Shown here: piece after piece, positions 1-8,966 of the stretch
Layout: each line of letters opens with the position of its first letter
How positions within the stretch are numbered: the stretch's first letter is position 1
Assembly (NCBI GenBank): GCA_951813555.1
Contig: OX638344.1
Coordinates: 3,535,076-3,599,075, forward strand
Direction of reading: 5' to 3'
Length of the DNA: 64,000 bases
Source: an uncultured Acidimicrobiales bacterium
Lineage (GTDB): Bacteria > Actinomycetota > Acidimicrobiia > Acidimicrobiales > Bin134
Made by a program: the position numbers and the translations under genes
Notes under the pieces: generated by a model
Told to the model about the DNA's origin: nothing
Seen by the model: only the letters and a program-made list of their open reading frames with translations
The model's database searches: none

Positions 1-226
1 ACCGATCCACCTCATCGGCCAGCGTCCGACACTGGCCAGGCTGGCCCGACACCACCGCCACACCCAGCTCGGCTCTCTGCCACAGATCGTTGTGGCCGGT
101 CTCTGCCACCGAAACTCCGAATCGATGGGCTACGCCCGACAGTACCGGGCGCAGCGCCGAGCGGCGCTCCTTCAGCGACCGACAACCCGGAATGTGCAAG
201 TCATAGACCACGGCGAGAACGTGCAT
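1..226 (-). CDS. DUF503 (YlxP-like) family protein, 3' part cut by window edge
   Basis: The reading frame starts at ATG 226, eight bases after the infB stop, and is open for 75 codons to the window edge, so the C-terminus is missing. The N-terminus (MHVLAVVYDLHIPGCRSLKE, then RRSALRPV and SVAETGHNDLWQRAELGVAVV) matches the short DUF503 family, normally about 90-100 residues. This family usually sits between infB and rbfA, and its position here fits. Its role is not established; association with ribosome maturation is inferred only from gene neighbourhood. It is almost certainly cotranscribed with infB. Confidence 0.85.
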   Translation of the reverse strand, partial: MHVLAVVYDLHIPGCRSLKERRSALRPVLSGVAHRFGVSVAETGHNDLWQRAELGVAVVSGQPGQCRTLADEVDR

Positions 227-234
227 CAGCCTGA

Positions 235-3015
235 TCAGACTCGAGCGACTTCCCGCTCCTCGAAGGTCTCGATCACGTCACCCTGTTTGAGATCTTGGAA
301 GTCGGACAGACCGATGCCGCACTCGTAGCCAGATTGCACTTCGCGCACATCTTCTTTGAAGCGCTTGAGGGACGACACCGTGCCCCGCCAGATGACGGTG
401 CCATCCCGCAAGAACCGGACCTTGGAGCCCCGGGTGATGGCCCCATTGAGCACATAGCAGCCGGCCACTGCCCCCACTCGGGGGATCCGGAATATCTCCC
501 GCACTTCGGCGTCGCCGGTAACGACTTCGGTGAACTCCGGAGCAAGCATTCCCACCATGGCGTTCTCCACGTCCTCGATCAGGTTGTAGATGATCTCATA
601 GGTGCGGATTTCAACCTTCTCGAGTTCGGCCAACTCTCGGGCCTTGCGATCAGGTCGGACGTTGAAGCCGATGATGGTGGCATTGGACGCCGCGGCCAGC
701 TGGATATCGTTGGCGGTCACGCCGCCCACTCCTCGATGAACGAAGGCCAGTTTCACCTCTTCGCGCCCCAAGCGCTGGAGGCTGTCCACCACTGCCTCGA
801 GTGACCCGTTGACGTCCGCCTTGACGATGAGATTCAACGTCGCGGTCTGGCCGGCCTGGATCTGGCTGAAGATGTCTTCCAAGCGCGCCCCGCCCGCGGT
901 GGCCGCGGCATCCCGGCCCAGGCTGGCAATCCGCTGGGAGTGCTCACGTGTTTGGGCAACCTTGGCTGCCACCTTCTCGTTGGGGGCCACAACGAAGGCG
1001 TCACCGGCATTGGCCACCTCGGATAGCCCCAGTACTTGCACCGGTTTCGATGGCTGGGCCTCCAGGATCTGGTTGCCCCGATCATCGAGCAATGCCCTGA
1101 CTCGGCCCCAAGAGGCCCCGGCTACCACCGGATCCCCTCGCTTGAGGGTGCCGTTTTGAACCAAGAGGGTGGCCACCGGGCCCCGGCCAATGTCCAGATT
1201 GGACTCTAGAACCACACCCCGGGCCCGACCCTGCGAGTCGGCCCGCAGATCCTCCACTTCGGCCACCACCGCCAGCTGTTCGAGCAAGTCGTCGATACCC
1301 AGGTTCTGAAGGGCCGAGATCTCCACCATGATGGTGTCGCCACCCCACTGCTCAGGCACAAGTTCATGCTCGGCAAGCTGCTGCATGGCTCGATTGGGAT
1401 CGGCATTGTTGCGGTCGATCTTGTTGACCGCGACCAAAATGGGCACTTCGGCAGCCCGGGCGTGGTTGATGGCCTCCAGGGTCTGGGGCATCACCCCGTC
1501 ATCCGCCGCCACCACCAGAATCACAATGTCGGTGGCATCGGCACCCCGAGCTCGCATCGCAGTAAACGCCGCGTGGCCTGGCGTATCGATAAAGGTCAGG
1601 AGCCGACCATCCTTCTCAACCTGGTAGGCCCCAATGTGCTGGGTGATGCCTCCAGCCTCGCCCTCAGCCACATTGGCGCTGCGGATCTGATCCAACAACT
1701 TGGTCTTGCCGTGGTCGACATGGCCCATAACGGTGATGACCGGTGGCCGAACCGGGTAGTCCTCTTCGAATTCATCTTCTTCGAAGTCGGCCTCAAGCAG
1801 CTTGAGCAGCTCGTTCTCCTGCTCTTCACCAGGATCCACCAAACGGATCTCGGCACCGATCTCTGCCGCGAAAAGCTCAATCATATCGTCAGTAAGCGAT
1901 TGGGTGGCAGTGACCATCTCGCCCTGCTGCATGAGAAACCGGACCACATCAGCGGCCGTCTGGTTCAACTTGGGCCCCACCTCCAGCGGCGTGGAGGATC
2001 GCTCAATCACCACCACGCCGGTGGGTGCGGCCGCATCCGTCGGGGTGTAATCCGGGATGTTCATGGGCTGGAGGTCTTCGGCCACCCGCCGACGTCGCCG
2101 ACTCTTGCGGCGCCTCTGCTGAGGACGCTGAGGGCCGCCTCGACCCCGCCCTCCAGGGCCTCCAGCCCCACCGGGAGGCCCACCGAGTGCACCGGCGGGG
2201 CCACGTGCTCCTATAGGTGCGGGAGCTCGGCCCGGTGAGCTCGTGCTTGGCCCATGAGAACCACCTGCTGGACGGACAGGACTGCGAGGACCCCTTCGGG
2301 GACTGGGGGCCGGACCCCGTCCACCCCGGCCAGGGGGCGGCGGAATGGGCTTGCCCGAAGAAGACACCGGTTGCTGGCCAGGGGGCGGCGGAATGGGCTT
2401 GCCCGAGCGGGAGAGCGGCGGACTGGGAGGAGCTGAAGCGGCGGGCTGGACCACAGGCGGCTCGGCTGCGGGCTTTGGTGCTGGGCGAGGCGGTGAGGGG
2501 GGGGCGCTGGGCAAGGAAGGCTCTGACGGTGGCGCAGATGGGCGAGGCCGAGGCGGCATCCCTCCACTGGAGGTGACCACCCGCGCCGGTTTCGGCTCGG
2601 GCTCCACCGCTACCGGCTCAGGCTCGGGCTCCGGCTCCACCGCAACCGGCTCAGGCTCAGGCTCCGGTTCGGGTTCCGGTTCGGGCTCCACCGCAACCGG
2701 CTCAGGCTCAGGCTCCGGTTCGGGTTCGGGCTCCACCGCAACCGGCTCAGGCTCCGGTTCGGGCTCCACCGCAACCGGCTCAGGCTCGGGCTCCGGCGGG
2801 CGAATCAGGCCATCACGATGTGCCCGGCGGCGGACGCGGTCCGCTTGAGCATCCACGATGCTCGATGAGTGGCTGTTGACGCCGATCCCCAACCGCACAC
2901 AGAGATCTAGCGTTTCCTTGTTTGTGAGGCCGAGCTCACGAGCAAGCTCGTAAACCCGAATTTTTGCTGGCAAAAAGCTCTTTCTTGGTCCGTCCGCGAT
3001 GCGCGGCCGACCCAT
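235..3015 (-). CDS. infB: Translation initiation factor IF-2
   Basis: IF-2 is the GTPase that places initiator fMet-tRNA on the 30S subunit and promotes 70S joining. An N-terminal IF2_N domain (about residues 15-60, [14 protein letters not shown]) is followed by a 300-residue low-complexity linker with Glu-Pro repeats (about 75-145) and a Gly/Pro/Arg-rich stretch. The G domain begins near residue 426 with GHVDHGKT and contains DTPGHAAF and NKID; the C-terminal IF2 domains complete the protein. The ATG at 3015 is reported, but homologues begin just before AKIRVYEL, so the TTG at 2973, preceded by a purine-rich AAGAAAGAG, is a credible alternative giving 912 residues. ylxR, often found between nusA and infB, is absent. 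Confidence 0.97.
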   Translation of the reverse strand: MGRPRIADGPRKSFLPAKIRVYELARELGLTNKETLDLCVRLGIGVNSHSSSIVDAQADRVRRRAHRDGLIRPPEPEPEPVAVEPEPEPEPVAVEPEPEPEPEPEPVAVEPEPEPEPEPEPEPVAVEPEPEPEPVAVEPEPKPARVVTSSGGMPPRPRPSAPPSEPSLPSAPPSPPRPAPKPAAEPPVVQPAASAPPSPPLSRSGKPIPPPPGQQPVSSSGKPIPPPPGRGGRGPAPSPRRGPRSPVRPAGGSHGPSTSSPGRAPAPIGARGPAGALGGPPGGAGGPGGRGRGGPQRPQQRRRKSRRRRRVAEDLQPMNIPDYTPTDAAAPTGVVVIERSSTPLEVGPKLNQTAADVVRFLMQQGEMVTATQSLTDDMIELFAAEIGAEIRLVDPGEEQENELLKLLEADFEEDEFEEDYPVRPPVITVMGHVDHGKTKLLDQIRSANVAEGEAGGITQHIGAYQVEKDGRLLTFIDTPGHAAFTAMRARGADATDIVILVVAADDGVMPQTLEAINHARAAEVPILVAVNKIDRNNADPNRAMQQLAEHELVPEQWGGDTIMVEISALQNLGIDDLLEQLAVVAEVEDLRADSQGRARGVVLESNLDIGRGPVATLLVQNGTLKRGDPVVAGASWGRVRALLDDRGNQILEAQPSKPVQVLGLSEVANAGDAFVVAPNEKVAAKVAQTREHSQRIASLGRDAAATAGGARLEDIFSQIQAGQTATLNLIVKADVNGSLEAVVDSLQRLGREEVKLAFVHRGVGGVTANDIQLAAASNATIIGFNVRPDRKARELAELEKVEIRTYEIIYNLIEDVENAMVGMLAPEFTEVVTGDAEVREIFRIPRVGAVAGCYVLNGAITRGSKVRFLRDGTVIWRGTVSSLKRFKEDVREVQSGYECGIGLSDFQDLKQGDVIETFEEREVARV
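2594..2803 (-). repeat. Glu-Pro / VAVEPEP coding repeats in infB linker
   Basis: Imperfect direct repeats inside infB encode alternating (EP)n runs and VAVEPEP units. At least five copies of a block reading GGCTCCACCGC(A/T)ACCGGCTC on the plus strand are separated by variable numbers of GGCTC(A/G/C) hexamer-like units. The variable spacing suggests slippage-driven expansion. All of it is in frame. Confidence 0.85.
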
Positions 3016-3082
3016 TTGGGTCGGATTTCCATTTTCTCACGCCCAGCCCTCAGATTTCGAAGCCAATCCGAGGCGCGGGCCA

Positions 3083-3216
3083 TTACTCCAGAGAAGGCGA
3101 GTCCGCTAGAGCCCCTTCCACCTCCTCAATCCGAACGCCCTCGCTGCCACTACTCCAGGGAAGGAACGCTCTCTGAAGCTTCCTCCACCTCCTCAATCGG
3201 GGCTCTCTCGCTGCCT
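3083..3216 (-). repeat. 67-bp imperfect tandem duplication of the nusA 3' end
   Basis: The last 67 bases of nusA including its stop (3150-3216) are followed directly by a second diverged copy (3083-3149) in the nusA-infB spacer. I count 48 of 67 identical positions. The first copy encodes a tail ending [15 protein letters not shown]-stop. The second, in a different frame because 67 is not a multiple of three, reads IEEVEGALADSPSLE-stop. Confidence 0.85.
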
Positions 3217-4313
3217 TCCGCAGCCCACTCCTCGGCCGACAGCACTGGCCCCCCCTCAGCAGGACGCCACACCTGCTCACCAGTTGCCTCGTCCACCACC
3301 CATTCACCCTCGGCCCACTCCATTTCTTCGTAAGCGGCTTCTTGGGCCAACTGGGTCTCGCTTTTGATGTCGATTCGCCACCCGGTTAACCGAGCGGAAA
3401 GCCGGGCGTTCTGGCCTTCTTTGCCGATAGCCAGCGAAAGCTGGTAATCGGGCACCACCACCTCGGCCACTCCGGTCTCCTCATCGATGTTGACCTCTTT
3501 GATCTTGGCCGGCGACAGCGCCTTGGCCACAAAATCAGCCGGGTCGTCGGCAAAGGGAACAATGTCGATCTTCTCCCCCCGCAGCTCATTGACCACCATG
3601 CGCACTCGAGCGCCCCGAGCACCCACACAAGCTCCCACCGGATCCACATTTGTATCATTTGACGACACTGCGATTTTGGTGCGATGACCCGGCTCCCGAG
3701 CACAGGCTCTGATCTCCACCACTCCATCGGCTATCTCGGGCACTTCCAACTCGAACAGCCGCCTGATCAGCCCAGGATGAGTGCGACTGACCACAATTTG
3801 GGGTCCCTTGGCCGTCTTCCGCACCTCCACGATGTAGGCCTTGAGGCGGCTGTTGGCATCCGGACGCTCGAAGGGGACTTGTTCAGCTTGGGGCAAGAGG
3901 GCCTCTACCCGTCCCAGGTCCAACAGGGTGTAGCGGGCATCGTTCTGTTGGATGATACCGGTGACGATGTCGCCCTCTCGGCCAGCGTACTCCTCGTATT
4001 TCAGCTCCCGCTCGACCTCGCGAATCCGCTGCATCATGACCTGCTTGGCTGTCTGCGCGGCAATGCGGCCAAAGCCGTCCGGTGTAACGTCGAACGGCTC
4101 CCCGGTCGGCTCTCCAAGCTCATCCAGCTTCTGGGCGAACACCTGGATATCGGCTGTCTCGGGATTGATGGTGACCCAGGCGTACTCCTCACTGTTGGGC
4201 ATGCGCTTGTAGGCCGACTCAAGGGCATCGGCCAGCGCGGCCAGCAGAGCTTCTACCGATATACCCTTGTCGGCAGCCAGCGCTTGGAGGGCTTCTAGCA
4301 TTTCAGGGTTCAT
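3150..4313 (-). CDS. nusA: Transcription termination/antitermination protein NusA
   Basis: NusA binds RNA polymerase and nascent RNA and modulates pausing, termination and antitermination. The 387-residue product has the N-terminal polymerase-binding domain (1-105), an S1 domain (about 110-180, [14 protein letters not shown]), and two KH domains (about 215-345; [11 protein letters not shown] and [16 protein letters not shown]), then a short acidic tail. It lacks the C-terminal acidic repeats of E. coli NusA, as is usual in Actinobacteria. The ATG at 4313 overlaps the rimP stop (ATGA) and follows a GGAGAAGAG ribosome site, so it is preferred over the in-frame upstream start at 4358, which lies inside rimP. 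Confidence 0.96.
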   Translation of the reverse strand: MNPEMLEALQALAADKGISVEALLAALADALESAYKRMPNSEEYAWVTINPETADIQVFAQKLDELGEPTGEPFDVTPDGFGRIAAQTAKQVMMQRIREVERELKYEEYAGREGDIVTGIIQQNDARYTLLDLGRVEALLPQAEQVPFERPDANSRLKAYIVEVRKTAKGPQIVVSRTHPGLIRRLFELEVPEIADGVVEIRACAREPGHRTKIAVSSNDTNVDPVGACVGARGARVRMVVNELRGEKIDIVPFADDPADFVAKALSPAKIKEVNIDEETGVAEVVVPDYQLSLAIGKEGQNARLSARLTGWRIDIKSETQLAQEAAYEEMEWAEGEWVVDEATGEQVWRPAEGGPVLSAEEWAAEGSERAPIEEVEEASESVPSLE

Positions 4314-4792
4314 CGGCTGCTCTTCTCCTTCAGTTTCTTCTCCGACATCGGACCCCACTCAAAAACGGTTTTGGCCTTGGCAATATCGCCATAGACCATT
4401 CGACGGGGAACCCCGTCTTCATCGACGGTTATCCCTTCATCGTCGCTGCCCATCAGCACACCTTCGATCCGGCGCAGGCCATCGATGTGGGGGCCGAGCT
4501 TGATGCTCACCTTCTCTCCCACGGCCCGGGCATAGTGCTCAGGCCGGCGCAGCGGGCGCTCCAAGCCAGGACTGGAGATCTCCAGGGTGTACCGGCCCTG
4601 CACCATGTCGTGATCGTCCAGCAAGCGGGAGGCCACTTTGGAAGCGTCGGCCACCTCATCCAAGCCGACCCCGCCAGGCTTGTCCACGATGATGCGCAGC
4701 ACCCCACCGCCGTACGTCAGGTCGTACACCTCCAAGCCTCTTCCCTGGAAGAGAGGGCCAAGCAAGCCATACGCGTCGTCTGCCACTGACAT
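4310..4792 (-). CDS. rimP: Ribosome maturation factor RimP
   Basis: RimP assists assembly of the 30S subunit head. The roughly 160-residue product carries the DUF150/RimP signature (LEISSPGLERPLRRPEHYAR) in the N-terminal half and an SH3-like C-terminal domain. The ATG at 4792 follows AAAGGGG by about eight bases and gives the normal family length; an in-frame start at 4846 would add an untypical leader. It is first in the rimP-nusA-infB operon, and its stop overlaps the nusA start. Confidence 0.93.
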   Translation of the reverse strand: MSVADDAYGLLGPLFQGRGLEVYDLTYGGGVLRIIVDKPGGVGLDEVADASKVASRLLDDHDMVQGRYTLEISSPGLERPLRRPEHYARAVGEKVSIKLGPHIDGLRRIEGVLMGSDDEGITVDEDGVPRRMVYGDIAKAKTVFEWGPMSEKKLKEKSSR

Positions 4793-4855
4793 CTCGCTCA
4801 CCCCTTTCCCAGGCAGGTGCTGGACCGATTTTCCCGCCGCTCCCAAAAGTCAGAA

Positions 4856-4877
4856 GGCGTGGGCCGCAGCCCACGCC
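4856..4877 (-). terminator. GC-rich hairpin between proS and rimP (terminator or leader attenuator)
   Basis: A perfect 9-bp stem (GGCGTGGGC / GCCCACGCC) encloses a 4-base loop. Read on the minus strand it is followed by a T-rich TTCTGACTTTT. It lies downstream of proS and 64 bases upstream of rimP, so it could terminate proS transcripts or act as an attenuator in the rimP-nusA-infB leader. Confidence 0.5.
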
Positions 4878-4911
4878 TCACCCGACAAAAGAGATCGACG
4901 ATACACCTCCA

Positions 4912-4940
4912 ATCTTACCCGGTTGGAGCCACTATGTCGT
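4912..4940 (-). promoter_or_regulatory. Candidate promoter for rimP-nusA-infB
   Basis: On the minus strand ACGACA (4935-4940) and TAAGAT (4912-4917) are separated by 17 bases and lie just after the proS stop. This resembles a sigma-70-type -35/-10 pair with a partial -35. A transcript from here would contain the hairpin at 4856-4877 in its leader. Confidence 0.35.
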
Positions 4941-4959
4941 TACAGGGGCGAAGCGTTTC

Positions 4960-6372
4960 TCAGTAGCTGCGGCCGCAGACAGCTATCAGATCGGACTCCT
5001 CACCACTGTGGGGCAGGGATCCATCGGGACGCTGCAAACAGCGCACGGTGACCGCGTCCTCGGCAAGAACGGCCTCGCCCTCCGGTCCGAGTTTCGCCCA
5101 CGGAATCCGTGCGAAACCGGTGGCTGCCGCCTCCCGCACCTCGGCGACGGTGGCTGCGTCGGCAATCTGCGAGTCCCGCCACGCCGTTGCGCTGGCAAGA
5201 ATTCGCTCTTGGATGTCGTCCAGCAGCGACTCCACTCGTTTCGTCGTCTCAGCGAGGCTGATCGTCTGCTTGTCGTCGCCAGTCCGGGAAACCATCGTGG
5301 CTTGGTCCTGCTCTAGGTCCCGAGGTCCGATCTCCAGCCGGACGGGCACACCTTTCAGCTCCCAGTCGGTGGCTCTGCGACCGAACCCGGTCCCCGTCCG
5401 GTCGTCCACCTTTGCCCGAACCCCGGCCGCAGTGAGTTCCTTGGCCAGCCGGTGGCAGGCATCCACAACCCCGTCGGCATCACGCACTGCGATAACCACG
5501 ACCTGTAGAGGCGCCAGCCGGGGCGGAACCACCATACCCTGATCATCGCCATGGGCCATGATCAACCCGCCCACCATGCGAGACGACACCCCCCATGAGG
5601 TCTGCCACACGTGGGCCTGGTTTCCTTCGGCGTCCAGAAAGGTGATGTCGAACATGGTGGCAAAGCTCTGGCCCAGCTCATGGGATGTCCCCATCTGGAG
5701 GGCTTTGCCGTCGCGCATCATCCCTTCGAGGCACATGGAGTTGATGGCCCCGGGGAACCGCTCCGCCTCGGTCTTGTACCCGATAAGGACGGGGATGGCC
5801 AGCACCGACTCCATGAAGTCTTGGTACACCTCGTGGAGGATCATGGCGGCGTAGTCCTTGGCCTCTTGACGGGTGGCGTGGGCGGTGTGGCCCTCTTGCC
5901 ACAAGAACTCCGTGGTCCGCAGGAATATTCGAGGGCGCATCTCCCAGCGGACCACGTTGGCCCACTGGTTGATCAGCAGCGGCAGATCGCGATGGCTCTG
6001 CACCCATTTGGCAAAGTAGGCGTTGATGATGGTCTCGCTGGTGGGACGCACCACCACCGGTTCGGCCAGCTCTCGGCCTCCGCCCTGGGTGACCACCGCC
6101 AATTCGGGGCTGAAGCCCTCTACATGGTCGGATTCCCGGTTCAGGTAGCTCTCAGGAATGAAGAGCGGGAAATAGGCATTGTCGGCCCCGGCCGCCTTGA
6201 TGCGTTGATCTACTTCAGCCTGCATCCGCTCCCAAAGGGCATAGCCGTAGGGCCGGATCACCATGGTCCCCCGCACCGGCCCGTTGTCGGCCAACTCAGC
6301 TTTGTTGAGGATGTCCTGGTACCAACGGGGGAAGTCCTCGTGCTGCGGGGTGAGCACCCCTTGTTTGGCCAT
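4960..6372 (-). CDS. proS: Prolyl-tRNA synthetase (short, archaeal/eukaryote-like type)
   Basis: This enzyme charges tRNA-Pro with proline. The 470-residue protein is a class II synthetase with motif 2 region RPTSETIINAYFAKWV and WEMRPRIFLRTTEFLWQEG, an anticodon-binding domain from about residue 280, and the C-terminal domain ending in a tyrosine (CGRSY), the hallmark of the short ProRS type. The roughly 180-residue editing insertion of the long bacterial type is absent. The ATG at 6372, two bases after the ispG stop and behind GAGAGGGTGAGG, is chosen over an in-frame GTG at 6378. Confidence 0.96.
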   Translation of the reverse strand: MAKQGVLTPQHEDFPRWYQDILNKAELADNGPVRGTMVIRPYGYALWERMQAEVDQRIKAAGADNAYFPLFIPESYLNRESDHVEGFSPELAVVTQGGGRELAEPVVVRPTSETIINAYFAKWVQSHRDLPLLINQWANVVRWEMRPRIFLRTTEFLWQEGHTAHATRQEAKDYAAMILHEVYQDFMESVLAIPVLIGYKTEAERFPGAINSMCLEGMMRDGKALQMGTSHELGQSFATMFDITFLDAEGNQAHVWQTSWGVSSRMVGGLIMAHGDDQGMVVPPRLAPLQVVVIAVRDADGVVDACHRLAKELTAAGVRAKVDDRTGTGFGRRATDWELKGVPVRLEIGPRDLEQDQATMVSRTGDDKQTISLAETTKRVESLLDDIQERILASATAWRDSQIADAATVAEVREAAATGFARIPWAKLGPEGEAVLAEDAVTVRCLQRPDGSLPHSGEESDLIAVCGRSY

Positions 6373-6374
6373 CC

Positions 6375-7598
6375 TCACCCTCTCTTGCGAATCAATTCGA
6401 TCTTCTCGCTCGTCTGATTGGCATCATCACCCTGCTCAGCCAGCAGGCGGCTGCGGTCCCGCTCAGCCTCCCGGGCGGCGGCCACTGTATCGGCTTTGGC
6501 CAATGCAGCCTCTGCTCCGTGCTCGTGGATCAGCTCGGCCCACTCCACCAGTGAGGTCACCATGTTCTCCTCGGCCACCACGGCCACGTTGCGACCCTTC
6601 ACAAACAAATGTCCCCGCTTGTTGCCGGCCGCGATGCCGATATCGGCATCCCGGGCCTCGCCGGGCCCGTTGACCACACAGCCCATGACCGCCACCTGAA
6701 GGGGGATCTCCCGGTCACCGAACGCCTCCATGGCCTGCTCGGCCACGGCGTACACGTCGATCTCCGCCCGACCGCAGCTCGGGCAGGCGATGAGGTCGAC
6801 GTTCTTTCGCTCCCGCAGGCCCATCGATTCCAGCAGCTGGCGACCGGCTTTCGCCTCCTGCACCGGGTCGGCGGTGAGGCTGTAGCGGATGGTGTCGCCG
6901 ATGCCCTCGGCCAACAGGGTGCCGATGCCCGCGGTGGACTTGATCAGCCCGACCGGCGGCGGCCCCGCCTCAGTCACCCCCAAGTGCAAGGGATGGTCGG
7001 TGACCTCGGCCAGTTGGCGATAGGCCTCGATCATCAGGGGCACGCTGGACGCCTTGACCGAGATCTTGACATCGTCGAAGCCCACATCTGCAAAGTAGTC
7101 GAGCTCCATCTGGGCCGACTCCACCATGGCCTCGGGCGTAACCCGGTCATTGTATTTGCGATACAGGTCAGGGTGCAGCGATCCCCCGTTCACCCCAATG
7201 CGGATGGGGACCCCCCGGTCCCGACACTCCGAGGCCACCGCCTGGATGTGCTCGGGCTTGCGGATGTTGCCCGGATTTAGCCTCAGACACTGGACTCCGG
7301 CATCCAACGCGGCCAGCGCCATGCGGTACTGGTGGTGGATGTCGGCCACGATGGGCACAGGAGAGCGGGGCACGATCTGGGCCAGCCCCTCGGCGGCCTC
7401 GATCTCGTTGCAGGTGCATCGGACTATGTCGGCACCGGCTGCGGCCAGGGCGTAAATCTGCTGAAGCGTGCCCTCCACGTCGGCGGTGCGGGTGGTGGTC
7501 ATGGACTGGACGGTGATGGGCGCACCGCCGCCAACGGCCACATCCCCCACATGGATCCGCCGGGTTGGACGGCGCTCGAATGCTGCCTGGACTTCCAC
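6375..7598 (-). CDS. ispG: 4-hydroxy-3-methylbut-2-en-1-yl diphosphate synthase
   Basis: IspG (GcpE) is the [4Fe-4S] enzyme that converts MEcPP to HMBPP in the MEP isoprenoid pathway. The 407-residue protein has a TIM-barrel N-terminal part (PITVQSMTTTRTADVEGT, RCTCNEIEAAEGL, GVNGGSLHPDLYRKYN) and the cluster-binding cysteines in CPSCGR and CVVNGPGEARDADIG. The GTG at 7598 is the best start; only GAGG is seen upstream. The last 50 residues are a charged extension beyond the conserved core. It is clustered with dxr and rseP, as in other Actinobacteria. Confidence 0.97.
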   Translation of the reverse strand: MEVQAAFERRPTRRIHVGDVAVGGGAPITVQSMTTTRTADVEGTLQQIYALAAAGADIVRCTCNEIEAAEGLAQIVPRSPVPIVADIHHQYRMALAALDAGVQCLRLNPGNIRKPEHIQAVASECRDRGVPIRIGVNGGSLHPDLYRKYNDRVTPEAMVESAQMELDYFADVGFDDVKISVKASSVPLMIEAYRQLAEVTDHPLHLGVTEAGPPPVGLIKSTAGIGTLLAEGIGDTIRYSLTADPVQEAKAGRQLLESMGLRERKNVDLIACPSCGRAEIDVYAVAEQAMEAFGDREIPLQVAVMGCVVNGPGEARDADIGIAAGNKRGHLFVKGRNVAVVAEENMVTSLVEWAELIHEHGAEAALAKADTVAAAREAERDRSRLLAEQGDDANQTSEKIELIRKRG

Positions 7599-7658
7599 GA
7601 CCTCAGCTTGGCATGTCCGGCCCGCGGGAGGCGCATTTGCCTATGGCCATCACATTCC

Positions 7659-8963
7659 TCAACTCGGAACCTCCACCGGATCGGTGAAGTCCAGATAAAC
7701 GGACCCGATGAAGACAAAGCCCAAGATCAAGATCACGGCGTAGGCCACCGGCACCATCTTGGAAACGTCGGCGGTGTATCGACGACCTCGCCACGACCGG
7801 AGGCGCTCGTAAGTGGCGATCACCACATGTCCTCCGTCGAAGGGAAGAAGTGGAATCAAGTTGAACACTCCGATGAACACGTTGAGCAGCGCCAAGAACA
7901 GGAGCAAGTTCCCATAGCCGTTCTCGGTGAGGTCAGCACCGATTCGAAGAGCGCCGAAGATCGAGATCACGCGCCCTTGGTTGTCGGAGGGCGCCGCAGT
8001 CGTGATACCGCTATCCACGGGAGCAGTGCTTTGTTGAACAGGCTGGTCGGCCACATCACGGAAAAAGTTGTTGAGCCCGCTGGGCGAGAAGAATCTGCCA
8101 ATGCCCAAAACGGACTCTTTGACCAGGAAGCCGAACTCGTCCAGCGTCTCGGGAACCGCCTCGAGGTAGCCGACCTCCACGGATTGGCGCAACTGTGCCG
8201 TCCCCGAGGCGATACCAACATACCCCCGGCGGGCATCTTCTGGATGGGCGCCAAGCGTCAGCACGCGGACCAGCACATCGCCGCTGCGTTGGACCCCCAG
8301 GATCGCCAACGATCCCGGTTCGGGCAGGGCGTCCGCCATGTCAACCATGGTGGTCACCGGGCTGCCGTTGACCGAAACAATGCGGTCGCCCGGCATCAGG
8401 CCAGCTCTGTCCGCAGCCGTGCCCGGCATCACCTCGGTCACCGTCCAGTCTGGGGAGGGTACGGCCTCCGCCCTCCCCCCCACCACCAGGAAGGAGAAGA
8501 TCAGAACCAGCGCCAACAGGAAATGGACGGTCGATCCAGCCACCGCCACTGACATGCGCCGCCAATAGGGTTTACTGCGATAAGTGCGATGCTCATCAGC
8601 CGGGGGTACTTTCTCGAGATTGTTCATCCCGATGATCCGCACGTAGGCACCGACGGGGATCGCCTTGAGGCCGTAGACCGTCTCCCCCTGACGCACCGAC
8701 CATAGCCGGGGCCCGAACCCCAAGAAGAACTCGGTGACTTTCATGCCCGCGGCCCGGGCAGTGAGGTAGTGGCCCATCTCGTGCAGGAAGATCATGCCGA
8801 TGACGGCCAACACCACAATCAGCATCGGCAGCCCCCAAGCCACTCGCACTACGACGAGCAGACCCACTACCAGCGCCAGTCCTCCCCAGCGATCTCGTGA
8901 GGCCTGCAAGCTGGTGAGCGAAGTAGTCAGAGACCCCTCACTCCGAGAGTGATGCGAGGACAT
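7659..8963 (-). CDS. Site-2 protease, RseP/Rip1-like M50 membrane metalloprotease
   Basis: This is an intramembrane zinc protease that cleaves membrane-anchored substrates such as anti-sigma factors. The HEMGH zinc motif (about 61-65) lies in the first hydrophobic region, a PDZ domain occupies about 165-240 (PGTAADRAGLMPGDRIVSVN), and the third ligand motif NLIPLLPFDGG (368-378) lies near the C-terminal membrane helices. The N-terminus has about 25 extra polar residues. Its ATG is three bases after the dxr stop. The dxr-rseP-ispG order matches Mycobacterium, where the homologue is Rip1. The substrate here is unknown. Confidence 0.93.
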   Translation of the reverse strand: MSSHHSRSEGSLTTSLTSLQASRDRWGGLALVVGLLVVVRVAWGLPMLIVVLAVIGMIFLHEMGHYLTARAAGMKVTEFFLGFGPRLWSVRQGETVYGLKAIPVGAYVRIIGMNNLEKVPPADEHRTYRSKPYWRRMSVAVAGSTVHFLLALVLIFSFLVVGGRAEAVPSPDWTVTEVMPGTAADRAGLMPGDRIVSVNGSPVTTMVDMADALPEPGSLAILGVQRSGDVLVRVLTLGAHPEDARRGYVGIASGTAQLRQSVEVGYLEAVPETLDEFGFLVKESVLGIGRFFSPSGLNNFFRDVADQPVQQSTAPVDSGITTAAPSDNQGRVISIFGALRIGADLTENGYGNLLLFLALLNVFIGVFNLIPLLPFDGGHVVIATYERLRSWRGRRYTADVSKMVPVAYAVILILGFVFIGSVYLDFTDPVEVPS

Positions 8964-8966
8964 TGC

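Noticed and set aside
2594-2803. Regular short repeats that might suggest a CRISPR array
   Set aside because: The repeats are in frame in infB, with no unique spacers of constant length and no cas genes.
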